Origin: Diabrotica undecimpunctata
Taxonomy: Eukaryota; Arthropoda; Insecta; Coleoptera; Chrysomelidae
Length of the DNA: 64,000 nt
Assembly: GCF_040954645.1 (NCBI RefSeq)
Contig: NC_092811.1
Coordinates: forward strand, 117,811,343-117,875,342
Direction: 5' to 3'
Shown here piece after piece: positions 11,390 through 21,107 of this stretch; positions within the stretch are counted from its first letter, which is position 1, and every line of letters begins with the position of its first letter. The translations under genes were made by a program, and so were the position numbers. The notes under the pieces are model-generated. The model was not told the origin of the DNA and did not search any database. It was given only the letters and a program-made list of their open reading frames with translations.

Positions 11390-12560
11390 TGTTTTTTTTC
11401 CTACGGATTTCACTTTAGCGGCTGGACGTTAGTCTAGGAACCGTTCTTGCCCTATCATTTTCCTCCTGGCGAGGTTCAGAAATATTTATCCCTACTCGGG
11501 GTAGCCACCGGGCGTCCATTGTAGATTCCCGGTGTGGTTAATGAAATCGGCAAGGCTCTCAAGCTTGCTCTCCGTCCCTAATTTTTGGCGGTTGTTTGTT
11601 GAGAGTGGGACCATTGCTGCCTTGCGTTAGTAAAGTCTGGACAGTCGCTCACAAAGTATTTGGCTGTCTGTTCCCTCTCCTCACATCTGAGACCCATTTC
11701 TGATTGGCTGAGTCCACAGATGTTTGGTGTTTCGCGAAATTAGCGTGACATGTGAGGACCTGTACTACCTCCCTAATCCCATCTCTACTAAAAGTAGTTA
11801 GTTGGTTTCCTAAGAAAACTAAACCGATTGTCTTCTTAGTCTAACCCATTTCTCCTCCTTTCAAAATCACTCTTCCCATTTCATCTTGCCAGGTGTTGAT
11901 CTAGGGACCACTGTCCTATATTAGTATTACGTTTCTGATACGAAACAGGGTAAAAGGGTTCAAGTCCAAAACACACCTACTCCTTACCTTACTTAATTGC
12001 TACATCGACAGCATCAGTCTCCCCCATATCGGAATGCATAGACACCCATCTAATATCTACTTTATTATTTTTAGCCTGCAACTGATTTACAGGTTTAAAA
12101 GAGATTCGTATGCAGATTCAGAGCTGATTGGCTATCCGAGCACATAATTATATCATGATCCTTAATTTCGGATTTGATCATTATCTCTATTACTTCCAAG
12201 TCCAATGTTTCCACCCAAAAAACAGTAACATGTTTACCAAGGTAGAAGCTAGTCATGTTGGGCAAAGAAACATGTCCACTAACGAAGACCACTCCTGACC
12301 ACTTTCTCAGTTCTCAAGCCGCCCATATAACATATTACCGTATCCCTTGTACATTAAGATACTTTCAATATATCCTCGTACTCTACTTTCAATTCAACTC
12401 TCCTACCAAATGTCCATAGCGGAGTATGGAAGTCTTTCTGGCTACAAATTCTACCTTTTCTGACAAACAGTCTCTTCCCAGTCCATGTTCGAGATCTTTC
12501 AATCTGATACATGGATTTATATGCATCCTCTTTTACATAAATATCTACAAATAGTACGTC
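11390..12560 (-). pseudogene. Jockey-superfamily LINE: RNase H and C-terminal part
   Basis: On the minus strand, 12292-12095 reads GVVFVSGHV..., then EIKDHDIIMCSDSQSALN and, further, NNKVDIRWVSMHSDMGETDA. This matches the RNase H region of R1/Jockey-type LINEs (..IVICSDSQAAL.., ..V.WVPGH.G..GNE.AD). Following frames give GLEPFYPVSY and SLDQHLARWN (the GPEPF...W...QH...W region). Then come LTCHANFAKHQTSVD and RCEEREQTAKYFVSDCPDF, the usual final zinc-knuckle region (LTGH..L..H.., C..C....ET..H....CP). Stops and frame changes are frequent. The part above 12300 is only weakly similar. No RT domain remains here, so it is a 3' fragment. Confidence 0.65.
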
Positions 12561-12619
12561 TAGTAAAAACTCTAAGGTGGCTGTGGGAGTACGAGTCTCT
12601 TAGATAATTAAGCACGCCA

Positions 12620-13165
12620 ACCTTTGCCAATCAAAGAAGAAGACATCTTATTTAGTTTTACATATGTAACAGATGAAATCTGTTCGAAAATGTATAAAAA
12701 AGGTGGTGATCAACTTTTTGCAGCAATCCATAAACTAATAGTACTTATATGGCAGAATGAATTGGTACCAGAAGAGTGGCTAAGGGGAATAATATGTCCA
12801 TTGCATAAAAAGGATGATCAACTATAGTGTAAAAACTATAGAGGTATTACTCTATTAGCATCTGCGTATAAAATCTTCGGCAATCTATTGTTTGAAAGAC
12901 TTAAACATTTCACAAAGGATATTGTTGGTCAATATCAATGCGGATTTACCGCTGGAAAATCAACTACACATCAAATTCACGCACATAGGCAGATTCTAGA
13001 AAGGTCACTAGAATATAACATAGATACACACCATCTCTTCGTCGATTTCAAAGCAGCCTATGACAGTGTGAAAAGAACTGCATTATATAATGCAATGGTA
13101 GACTTTGGGATCCCACCTAAGTTAGTTAAGTTGACACAACTAACAATGTAAAACGTAATCTCATG
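12620..13165 (+). pseudogene. RT-A-like LINE, N-terminal half of RT
   Basis: Reads MYKKGGDQLFAAIHKLI, EWLRGIICPLHKKDDQL, stop, CKNYRGITLLASAYKIFGNL, then IVGQYQCGFTAGKSTTHQI, HLFVDFKAAYDSVKR and FGIPPKLVKLTQLTM. Motifs 0 to 2a and motif A of an RTE-like RT are recognisable, with one in-frame TAG at 12825-12827. Compared with RT-A (YAERIIGQYQAGF, HHIFIDYKAAYDTVNR), this is a diverged relative. The catalytic YADD half is missing: homology ends near 13165, where a minus-strand RT-C 3' end starts. Confidence 0.8.
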
Positions 13166-13490
13166 CGTTAGAATTCTTCTTCTTCTTCTTTTTATGTAGA
13201 CATGACTCTGTTTTTCAATGTACCTCCAGTAAGTGGTCGTTTCATCGTTTTCGTAGTCTTTTTACTGATCGTCTTCCTATTGGGGAACCGTCGCTTGTCA
13301 TCTTTACTACTCTATTTGTTGATCGTTCCATTCTACTCTTTTATTTCTTACCCAATTCTTGATGTTCTCCACCTTGCATCTACGTCGTATATCTGTACTT
13401 CTAGCTCTGTCCCATAGTGTCTTGTCATCAATTTTCCTTAAGTGTTTTTATCTCTGCTGTTTCTATCATCCTTTTTGTCCTCTCTGTGTC
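13166..13490 (-). pseudogene. RT-C LINE 3' end
   Basis: Minus-strand frames give KRMIETAEIKTL, DDKTLWDRARSTDIRRRC, KVENIKNWVRNKRVEWND, then DGSPIGRRS and RPRKRW-like sequence. This matches the C-terminus of the RT-C copy at 36150-36420 (KILR, NIRRACNIEDINGWV, GRPRKRW). The 3' tail is a run of AAG on the minus strand, seen as TTCTTCTTCTTC at 13173-13185. Stops interrupt the reading. This tail abuts the end of the plus-strand RT fragment upstream, so two LINE pieces meet here. Confidence 0.75.
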
Positions 13491-13612
13491 AGAGGCACAA
13501 GAAGTAGAGGACGGCCACGAAGGAGATGGAAGAAGGTGGCGACTTCTTTGTGAGCAGGCCAAGATCCACAACTGATTGTCGAGCCACGTATGATGATGAT
13601 GATGATGATATA
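13486..13612 (+). pseudogene. LINE 3' end with GAT-repeat tail
   Basis: RGTRSRGRPRRRWKKVATSL is the GRPRRRW motif that closes the C-terminus of many RTE-like proteins. The short 3' region then ends in an ATGATGATG array at 13589-13609. Only about 120 bp remain, so the subfamily is unclear. Confidence 0.6.
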
Positions 13613-14395
13613 ACTAAGGATGTTTGAGGGATAGGAAGAAATTTATTTTAATTTAAAACATATTTTTTTAAATCTCTATTTACTGATATATCACTTTGTC
13701 TTTTTCTCACACAAACTACTCCAATTAATTCAACTTAAGATAAAAAATAACTTTGTATGAAAAAAACAATATCAGCTTAAATTCCCGTACTTTTACGATA
13801 CATTTTGTGTATCCACCATGTAAGCATGATTCACAGCGAAACCGACACCATAAAACTGGGCGTGATGGTCACAAATAACTTTCCTGCAACTGTTTGCAGA
13901 ACAATACCATCACCATCAACATAACAAAAGCTTCACTCTTTATGAGTCTTTTCAACTGACAAGAGTAAACTGAAATAGCAGGACAGTTAATAAAATTCAG
14001 TGAAAAGTCGTCACATTCATCATAGTGTCTGCTCGAGGTTGATGGCCTAGTACAACCTTTGCTCTCTTTGTGCATGTATATCATATAACACCTTGTTGCC
14101 ACCGTGCACATATACTCATACAATGTCTGTACTTGCCCTCTATCATAAAATATTTTATTACACACTTCAGAATGATCTCTTTTTCGTATAGAAAAGATAA
14201 AACTACAAAATATGAGTGTATCTTATGGACATTTTTTAATTACTATTTTTATTGCAATAAATAAAATACTATCTTCTTTTTTATTACCTTGAAATGAATA
14301 TAAGCATTTTTGTTATCTTGTATTTTTTTATTTTTATATTTTAATTATAATAGTTAATTTCAAAGTAATAAAATACATTTTGTTTTCTATTCATT
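13613..14395. other. Non-coding stretch
   Basis: No recognisable gene. A minus-strand open frame of 98 codons at 13869-14165 has no family features. Confidence 0.35.
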
Positions 14396-14745
14396 AAGCT
14401 CGATGCATTTTCTTCGGTAAACGTTAAAGAGAAAACGTTGAGAATTCCATGGGTACAAAAAGTTACTAACGATGAGGTACTTCGACGCATGAGTAAAAAA
14501 AAATTAAGCATGATCAATGAGAGAAAACACAATACTTTGGTTATTTGTAGAGAGGTGAAAGATATAAATTACTCCGAATCATATTGGAAGGTAAATTGGA
14601 GGTCAAAACTCATGGCTGAAAGACCTGAGTAGATGATTTGACTGCTAATCTACAAATATCTTTCGTGAAGCCATTTCCAAAGTTAAAATTGCCATTTGGA
14701 TCGGCAACCTTCCCATGGAGAGGCACAATAAGAAGAATATACATC
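14396..14745 (+). pseudogene. RT-D LINE 3' end
   Basis: Starts with a KLDAF-like codon string, then RIPWVQKVTNDEVLRRMSKK, the diagnostic RT-D segment. After small losses it continues as YKLLRIILEGKLE and ends with sequence corresponding to KIAIMIANxR. The terminus is GAGAGGCACAATAAGAAGAA. Frameshifts and two stops are present after EGKLEVK. Its tail meets the tail of a minus-strand RT-A copy at 14746. Confidence 0.75.
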
Positions 14746-15150
14746 ATTATCATCATCATTCTGGCTTTGCAACACTGTGTGGGTCCTAACAACCTTAAAA
14801 ATTTCTCTCTAGTCGGCCCTATCCATCACCTTTCTCTGCTCAGCACCTATTCCCATATTTCTCAGGCCTTCATCGGATGATATTAAGGAACCTCGTTAGG
14901 GGTCTTTCTCTTCCTCTCTGACCAATGAGTTTTTAGCTGGATCATTTTGTTCCATCCAAATTACATGCTTTTTCCACCTGAGACGTCCTATCTTAATATA
15001 TTTTATGATATATCGTTCCTGGTATATTCTATACAAATTGAAGTTGTATCGTCTTCTCCATATTTCACTGTTATTCACCACTCCATAGATTTCCTTTAGT
15101 ACATTTCTTTCGAAACAGCCTACCATAAATGAGCACCTCATAATCTAGGT
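14746..15150 (-). pseudogene. RT-A LINE 3' end
   Basis: The minus strand reads MVGCFERNVLKEIYGVVNNS, EIWRRRYNFNLYRIYQERYI and IKYIKIGRLRWKKHVIWMEQ, then NDPAKNSLV, matching RT-A at 37970-38170 (LGCFERKILRRIYGAVKEN, VWRRRYNFELYRIYQEP, HIKIGRLRWVGHVMRMEQ). Downstream frames carry the RTRF and DMRN region in pieces. The ATGATGATGATAATGATG tail lies at its 3' edge (14746-14762). It is inverted relative to, and tail-to-tail with, the RT-D end. Confidence 0.85.
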
Positions 15151-15840
15151 GATGAATTTTAATTATTTAGGGGTAGAGACATAAAGCAGCAGAGGTATAA
15201 GAAGAAAGTTGACCGATCACAAAATTTCGAAGAATATCAGAATATTCACCGGATATAATGTGGAGAAATAAGTACATGACGACAGAGAGTAAAAAATGAA
15301 TTTATAAAACTCCATCTGAGCTATACTAACTTATGTTGCTGGGACAAGGGCCTAAACGTCAAAAATAAAAAATGGAGAATAACAGGGAAGAAAATTGTAC
15401 GAAGAATAAAGGGATTACTATTTAAATGGGAATAAGCCATAATTAAAGGTTAAAGTAAGTTTATTGACGTCCCAATTTCCACTTCAAAAATCATTCTCAA
15501 AATACAAACATTAGTAAATTATTATTAAATTATTAATTAGCTTCAGAACAATATTCAGAATAAAGGGGATCACAATAACTGATAGGATACGTAACGAGGG
15601 TACTCTACGAATAGTTATGATAGTAAGGCGTGGTCGGATGGGTAAGAACAAGACTCCTTTAACTCTGCTAAAGAGACCACGTAGAACGAATGGATCAAGA
15701 TCCAATTAAAAAGTGGGCAAAACATAATAAAAACAATCATTAAGACATCCAGTTGATAAGCCCCCACAACGTTGGTGTAGCAGTTGGATATTAATGTCAC
15801 AAATAAACAGATGAGAAAATTAATAGTGAACATGTGGAAA
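15140..15840 (+). pseudogene. RTE-like RT C-terminal region, RT-C-related
   Basis: Frames in order give DEFNYLGVET and RRKLTDHKIS, then AILTYVAGTRA, KKIVRRIKG, RIKGITITDRIRNEGTLR and, after further decay, DPIKKWAKHNK with PPQRWCSSW. This follows the layout of RT-C type C-termini (YLGV.., LTYA.ET.., ILR.I.G..L.DR.R...IR, PGRPP.RW..SW). At 15424-15553 a non-coding insertion separates two copies of the codons for RRIKG, suggesting a target duplication. Heavily mutated. Confidence 0.6.
15424..15553. mobile_element. Possible short interspersed insertion in an RT relic
   Basis: The RT reading breaks after AGAATAAAGGGATTAC near 15407 and restarts after AGAATAAAGGGGATCAC near 15558, which resemble a diverged target-site duplication of about 15 bp. 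The intervening segment contains GACGTCCCAATTTCCACTTC and CATTCTCAAAATACAAAC, and has no coding potential. I suspect a SINE or other short non-autonomous element, but no A/B boxes are visible. Confidence 0.4.
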
Positions 15841-16745
15841 CATAAACTGCTGGTACACGAATGGAATACCCGAATGATCATCCCACTACAGAAAAAAGGA
15901 AGATCACTTTCAATGCAAAAACTATAGGGCAATAACTTTGCTAAATATGGCCTAAAAGATACATACTATCAAATAATATCGTACACATTTCTTGTCTCTT
16001 GTGTGTTCTACAGAAAGAAATCCACAATACACTACATCTCTGCCTTAAGACAAATCCTAGAAAAATCTAGTAAGTTTAATATAGACAGTTCATTGCGATA
16101 ATATAAGAAACTCCTAAAGTACATAGTAAAATTCAAATTTAAAACGAATTATATATAAACACCGGTATTTAGGAGCCGTGCCCTTCTGGTAGGGATCTAT
16201 GGAGGAGTATCACCGAGCCGCAAGCCCTTATCTCTTGCCGTACTGCTCCACCATAGGCCGATCAGACACCAGCATATTCTAGTCTAAGCCGCAGATTCAT
16301 CTAGAATTTTAAACTGCTGCGTTAGCCTTTTTATTTTTCTGTACACCGAGCTGGAGCTCGAACCCACATCCACTGAACCGAATTTAAAACGAATTAATAG
16401 ATACAATTCATGTTATAAAATGTGTACAATATGGAGATGCCTTATCGTGTACTCTATTGAATATCATATTAGAAAAAGTAATCAGAGATTCAGAAGTCAA
16501 CACAAGAGGAACAACAATAAAAATACTAGCGTTTGCAGATGTCGTGGATATCATTGACAGAAACAAAAGAGACACGAGAGAATAATAAAATAGAAAGTGC
16601 GAAGAACAAAACACTAAAAATTTATGAAGTGAAAAGGAAATACATGAATGTGCAAATGAATAAGAATAAGAGACTTGCAGAATCTAACCATAGACGATTA
16701 CAACATTGAAAGTAAAAGTCGAGCTTATCGGTTATATGAAACACA
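15826..16745 (+). pseudogene. RT-A-like LINE relic split by a SINE-like insertion
   Basis: Recognisable pieces: EWNTRMIIPLQKKGRS and RKKSTIHYISALRQILEKSS (motifs 1-2a region). After the insertion at 16152-16380 come QYGDALSCTLLNIILEKVIR, TTIKILAFADVVDIIDR (motif C, FADD mutated to FADV) and a following KYMNV-like lysine-rich piece. Motif A is lost. The 16-bp sequence flanking the insertion, once removed, restores continuity of the relic. Numerous stops. Confidence 0.65.
16152..16380 (-). mobile_element. SINE-like insertion with perfect 16-bp target duplication
   Basis: Flanked by identical copies of AATTTAAAACGAATTA at 16136-16151 and 16381-16396. On the minus strand the 5' end reads CGGTTCAGTGGATGTGG and then GGTTCGAGCTCC, close to tRNA-type box A (GGYTCAGTGG) and box B (GGTTCGANNCC), but with the usual spacing between boxes shortened. 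The 229-bp body is GC-richer than its surroundings. The 3' end is TGTTTATATA rather than poly(A). Interpretation as a tRNA-derived SINE is inference; the target duplication is directly visible. Confidence 0.6.
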
Positions 16746-17665
16746 ATAAATAAATAAAATTTATTTATTTGTTTTCGAAGATTCGCTAATTAGATAATTT
16801 AGAAATTAAATTATTTAACATACACCTGGTATATACTGATACTGCACTCAATGACTTTGCCTCTACACTCTGCCTGCCTGTCTGCCTGTCATGTTGAGGC
16901 TCCAGGAGAATTAAATACTACTGCCGTAGGCATAAAGTACACAACGAAATGATCGAGCTACGGTTTCATGCCTCCAGCCTAATTTCCAGGACTGGCGTCA
17001 CCCGAAATGTCGGAATAAATCTTTAAAACCGTAATTTAAAGTTTATAGTACAAGATCGCACTGCAGGATCACTACGTTCATAACAGAGTTAATGAAACTC
17101 ACATTTTTATATACATTTAAAATTAGGAGAATACATTGATAATAGGTTGCCAGGCAAAACGTGGCCACAAATATTTTAAATTCAATAATTAATAGTACCT
17201 AATTAATTTTTGAAAAAAAATTATATTTCCCTTATTTTTTTTTAAATAAAATACGCTGCTTATAACGTATATGCATGTTTTTTATAAGTATTAAATTAAA
17301 ACTAATTTTTTTCTTAATATGATCATATAAAGTTGCCTGATGTTAAAAACGCAAGGTATCAAAGATAAAATAAAATAGGGTTATCGCGCAACGACACTGA
17401 TTTGACAAGTGATAATATGTATATTATTAACAATATCTATAGACGCATGATTTAAAAACTCATACAACTGACACCTAAAACCGGTAGCGTTGTGCGCTAA
17501 GTGTCTTTTCTATATCTTTGATACCTAACAGCTAGCAGCCTTGATTTGCGAGGATTTTTTCTAAGCAACCTCATAGAAAAAAATTTGCTCTAATTTAATA
17601 TAACAATATACTTTACTATATAAGTTAACAAATATCAGATAAAAGAGCTATTAAAAAATATATTA
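16746..17665. other. Non-coding stretch
   Basis: AT-rich. A short CTGCCTGCCTGTCTGCC run lies near 16868-16890. No coding or RNA feature recognised. Confidence 0.35.
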
Positions 17666-17909
17666 GGGAGTTTTTGTAAGTACCTAACGTAACGTATCTC
17701 CCTATACGTAAAGAACTAACGTATCGAAGAAGATGAACGTTAAATTGAGAGTTAAAGTTCTGCACGCAACGTAAAGATGGTGTTGCCCTCATCGAATTAG
17801 TGATTAACTAATAAATTGTCAGTGCCAGTCTTGTCCTTGTCATTTAACCCTATTTTTGATATTCAAAATAAATAACAAATATTTTTTTGAACAATTTTTA
17901 ATTTTTGAG

Positions 17910-18047
17910 ATGGACACGATATTAAATGTAGGTGCCTTTATTGATGATGAAGAAGACGAAGACATAGAAGATGCCCTTCTTCTCCACATCTTGCACGACT
18001 ATACGGCCGCTTTAATTTTGATACCATGTCTGATTTATAAAATGTAA
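17910..18047 (+). pseudogene. N-terminal remnant of Harbinger-like transposase
   Basis: Starts at ATG 17910 and reads MDTILNVGAFIDDEEDEDIE then DALLLHILHDYTA. Acidic N-termini of this type are common in PIF/Harbinger transposases, but no catalytic domain remains. The frame ends at 18047, beyond the junction with the opposite gene remnant. Identity is inferred mainly from the paired Myb-like remnant. Confidence 0.45.
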
Positions 18048-18147
18048 AAGTATTTTGATGGTCGTAAGGATTCTTGCCTACGACTTCCTTCAACAAGAAT
18101 AAATCATCTTCATTGCTGAAGTGAAGTCGTTTTCTACTGCTTTCCAT
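17938..18147 (-). pseudogene. N-terminal remnant of Harbinger Myb/SANT-like protein
   Basis: Starts at ATG 18147 on the minus strand with RKRLHFSNEDDLFLLKEVVG then KNPYDH. This matches the beginning of the Myb/SANT-like accessory protein of PIF/Harbinger elements (F..E.DL.LLREV...NPF). Homology lasts about 32 residues and then runs into antisense of the transposase remnant, so the open frame's C-terminus is spurious. Confidence 0.55.
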
Positions 18148-18638
18148 TATTGATAAAAATCAAAACAAATATACTTAACCACAAATGTGAAAAAACATGT
18201 ACCACGTGTGCTTATTAAATGTGGATGTTGAGTGTTGATATTTTGGTAATCGGGTAATATCCCCTTGTGCATTCGGTTACCTTCGGCTCGATAGGGATTC
18301 GTATGAACGTAACGTACCAGCCCGTTACGTTAGGTAATACGTATCTAGATACGTTAGTTCAAACATTAATGCGTATGTTTATATGTCAAAAAGATACGAT
18401 ACGTATACGTATTTTCTTGCACAAAAACTCTCTATTGGCTCAATTTTAGGTTAAACTTATTAATTTTACACCAGTTTGTGTGGTATGCCTCTAGTCTAGA
18501 CAAAACTCTATAAGTCTGGTCGTATTTAAAATATCTAGATAAAAATTGAACATGCCAGTAAAAACATGTGATGTTTTTAGCCGTTGAAGAATTAAAACAG
18601 ATCTGCTAATCAAAAAGTAATTGATGAATAAATAATGT

Positions 18639-19718
18639 AATGTAATAACTATACCGTTCTGACGAGACCTAAGGAGGTCGAAATACGTATAAGCGGTTGT
18701 CGCTGACCTGTATCAAAACAAAAATCTAATACCGTCATTATGTTTTATTACTTACTTCGTTTGGAGTACCAGAAACTGGATTCACTACGAATTTTCACCA
18801 GGATGAACGGCATGTGGAATGCAACTTTAGATTCCCTTGCCGAGTAATTTATCCAGCTGTTTGTTTCGCAAGTTTTAGGAAACACAGTGATAAAAATTTG
18901 AATTCGGTTTCGCTAGGTAGAAATCGTTTGATTTCTCTTTTTGTTTTTAGATGGCGTAGTTACGTCCGTATATAGTGATTTTGATAAGTATTGTCTAGGA
19001 CGGGAGAGATTTTTGTTTTGGTTCAGAGCAGTGACTATACCGTTCTGACGAGACCTAAGGAGGTCAAAATACTTATAAGTTGTTGTCGCTGCCCTGTATC
19101 AAAACAAAAATCTAATACCGTTATTATGTTTTATTACTTACTTCGTTTGGAGTACCAGAAACTGAATTCACTACGAATTTTGACCAGGATGAACGGCATG
19201 TGGAATGCAATTTTAGATTCCCTTGCCGAGTAATTTATCCAGCTGTTTGTTTTGCAAGTTTTAGGAAACACAGTGGTAAAAATTTGAATTCGGTTTCGCT
19301 AGGTAGAAATCGTTTGATTTCTCTTTTTGTTTTTAGATGGCGTAGTTACGTCCGTATATAGTTATTTTGATAACTATTGTCTAGGACGGGAGATATTTTT
19401 GTTTTGGTTCAGAGCAGTGACTATACCGTTCTGACGAGACCTAAGGAGGTCGAAATACGTATAAGCGGTTGTCGCTGCCCTGTATCAAAACAAAAATCTA
19501 ATAACTTCATTATGTTTTATTACTTACTTCGTTTGGAGTACCAGAAACTGAATTCACTACGAATTTTGACCAGGATGAACGGCATGTGGAATGCAATTTT
19601 AGATTCCCTTGCCGAGTAATTCATCCAGCTGTTTGTTTCGCAAGTTTTAGGAAACACAGTGGTAAAAATTTGAATTCGGTTTCGCTAGGTAGAAATCGTT
19701 TGATTTCTCTTTTTGTTT
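18639..19718. repeat. 386-bp tandem repeat, about 2.8 copies
   Basis: Copies begin with CTATACCGTTCTGACGAGAC at 18649, 19035 and 19421, giving an exact 386-bp period. The third stops at 19718 inside the CTCTTTTTGTTT segment. Each unit contains a small hairpin-forming GACCTAAGGAGGTC and the same 80-codon open frame, repeated at 18991 and 19377, which has no recognisable family. The array is bordered by 9-bp direct repeats AAATAATGT at 18630-18638 and 19719-19727. Copies differ by few substitutions, implying recent duplication or homogenisation. Confidence 0.9.
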
Positions 19719-19934
19719 AAATAATGTTTTCTTTAATTTGAGCCTCGGTGTATAATAAATAAAGCTTGTATCATATTGTCTATGAGAGTTGTATTTCACT
19801 TGTATAATCTCCAAAATCTTTTTCTCTTTCCTGTTATGTTGACAGTTTGACATTTTTTAATGACGGTTAATTTTTGGTCTGTTCTTTTGTATGTATTCAA
19901 GTACTGATATACTTTAAATGCCAAATCGGAGATA

Positions 19935-20090
19935 AAAAACATTTTGAATACAGAAAAAGTAAGAAGACTAAATTATTAGGATACATATTACTAGAAGAAT
20001 AATAATATATTCTATAGCACTAACACTAAAAGGAAAGGTAGAGGGTATGTGAGGTCTAGGATGGAACCCACTAGAAATGCACTACTTATT
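19935..20090 (+). pseudogene. Short RT-D LINE relic
   Basis: Frames give KLLGYILL and then IALTLKGKVEGM, stop, GLGWNPL, resembling the RT-D segment YLGHILR..., LIVKGKIEGKRGLGRK at 8990-9065. Only about 150 bp survive, with frameshifts. Confidence 0.45.
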
Positions 20091-20779
20091 AGCCCTTGAT
20101 TAATTTTTATATAAAATATCTTTTATTTGCAGACAAGTTTTATTCTTTTATTTAAAATTTATGGAAAGTGTAAATACTTTTACTTATTTTTATCAAAAAG
20201 CCAATAGAAAGAGAGTGAACATTAAAAAAAACGACCGATATTTTTGTAATTTTCCACAGCTAGTTAAAAACTCATTTGCTATTCATTGTAAATACGTCGA
20301 TCCCTGTAGAAAACAAAGTCACTGGGTAGAATATCAGGTTAACGGGAGAAATACGAACCCTTTTATGAACGGCTGGTTAGTGCTCGAGGCTTGAAACATG
20401 AAGACCGTTCGCTACGGGTATTGGATACCTACAGGCCTTCTACACGGAGTGCTGCGCCGTAGCTGCATATCCTGGGGTAGTTTACAATGTTCAGAGATTT
20501 TATTTTTTGTCGGATAAAGGAGAAATAAGCGATACAGCAAAGATTTTTAATAAATTCGGTAAAATATTTTTTCTTTCTAAAATATGTAGATCAAAAATAA
20601 AACTAAAGGAAATAAGTGAACCGAGTAATTTTAATATTTTATTTAAGTCAAGCTTTAACAAAATTCTGTTAGCATACTCTTGTCAACATAAATATTTGTA
20701 GTAATTTGATAAATTGATATTAAACATATCCATTACATGCCTTACACGTCAGCAGAGAAATACAAGAATCAAATCATTA
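20091..20779. other. Non-coding or unassigned stretch
   Basis: Open frames of 77 codons (20161-20394, with ATG) and 64 codons (20507-20701) occur, lysine- and asparagine-rich. I do not recognise either. No splice or promoter context supports them. Confidence 0.3.
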
Positions 20780-21097
20780 ACACACATCCTGATAGAAGGA
20801 AAATAAAAAAACTCATAACACGATATCAGAATAATAAAGGGATATCTACATGGGATCCGATCATCAAGTTGTACGTGCCAAGTTAAAAAAAGGCTTCTAC
20901 AAAAAAAGTATGACAGAATAGGTCCAAATTTAATCTTTTTAAAGTATATGACGACAATATAAATGAAAAGTACAATAAGGATCTAGGAAAAAACCTAGGC
21001 CATAATAATAGATTCAGCAAATTATCGTTGAAGAATTAGAAAAAATTATAAGGAAGAGGTCAAGATTCAGCTATGGTAACATACTTGGAAAAATGTA
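20780..21097 (+). pseudogene. LINE endonuclease end and linker, fragment
   Basis: The frame carries YMGSDHQVVRAKLKKGFYKK, the SDH motif that closes the AP-endonuclease domain of RTE-like LINEs (GSDHRLVRAKL). Linker-like pieces follow: DDNINEKYNKDLGKNLG and IIVEELEKIIRKRSR. Stops and frame changes separate them. The fragment is cut at 21098 by the minus-strand R1-like insertion. Confidence 0.6.
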
Positions 21098-21107
21098 CAT
21101 GGAGTGA

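Larger units (their letters stand above)
17666..18432. mobile_element. PIF/Harbinger-derived MITE retaining two gene starts
   Basis: About 767 bp bounded by imperfect inverted ends: GGGAGTTTTTGT at 17666-17677 and ACAAAAACTCTC at 18421-18432. Sub-terminal sequences on both sides are rich in ACGTA and TACGTATC motifs. A TTA precedes the left end and TAT follows the right end, so the target duplication is TA or a degraded TWA. Inside, the starts of two convergent genes meet: a transposase-like N-terminus on the plus strand and a Myb/SANT-like N-terminus on the minus strand. That is the two-gene layout of PIF/Harbinger after a large internal deletion. Confidence 0.6.
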
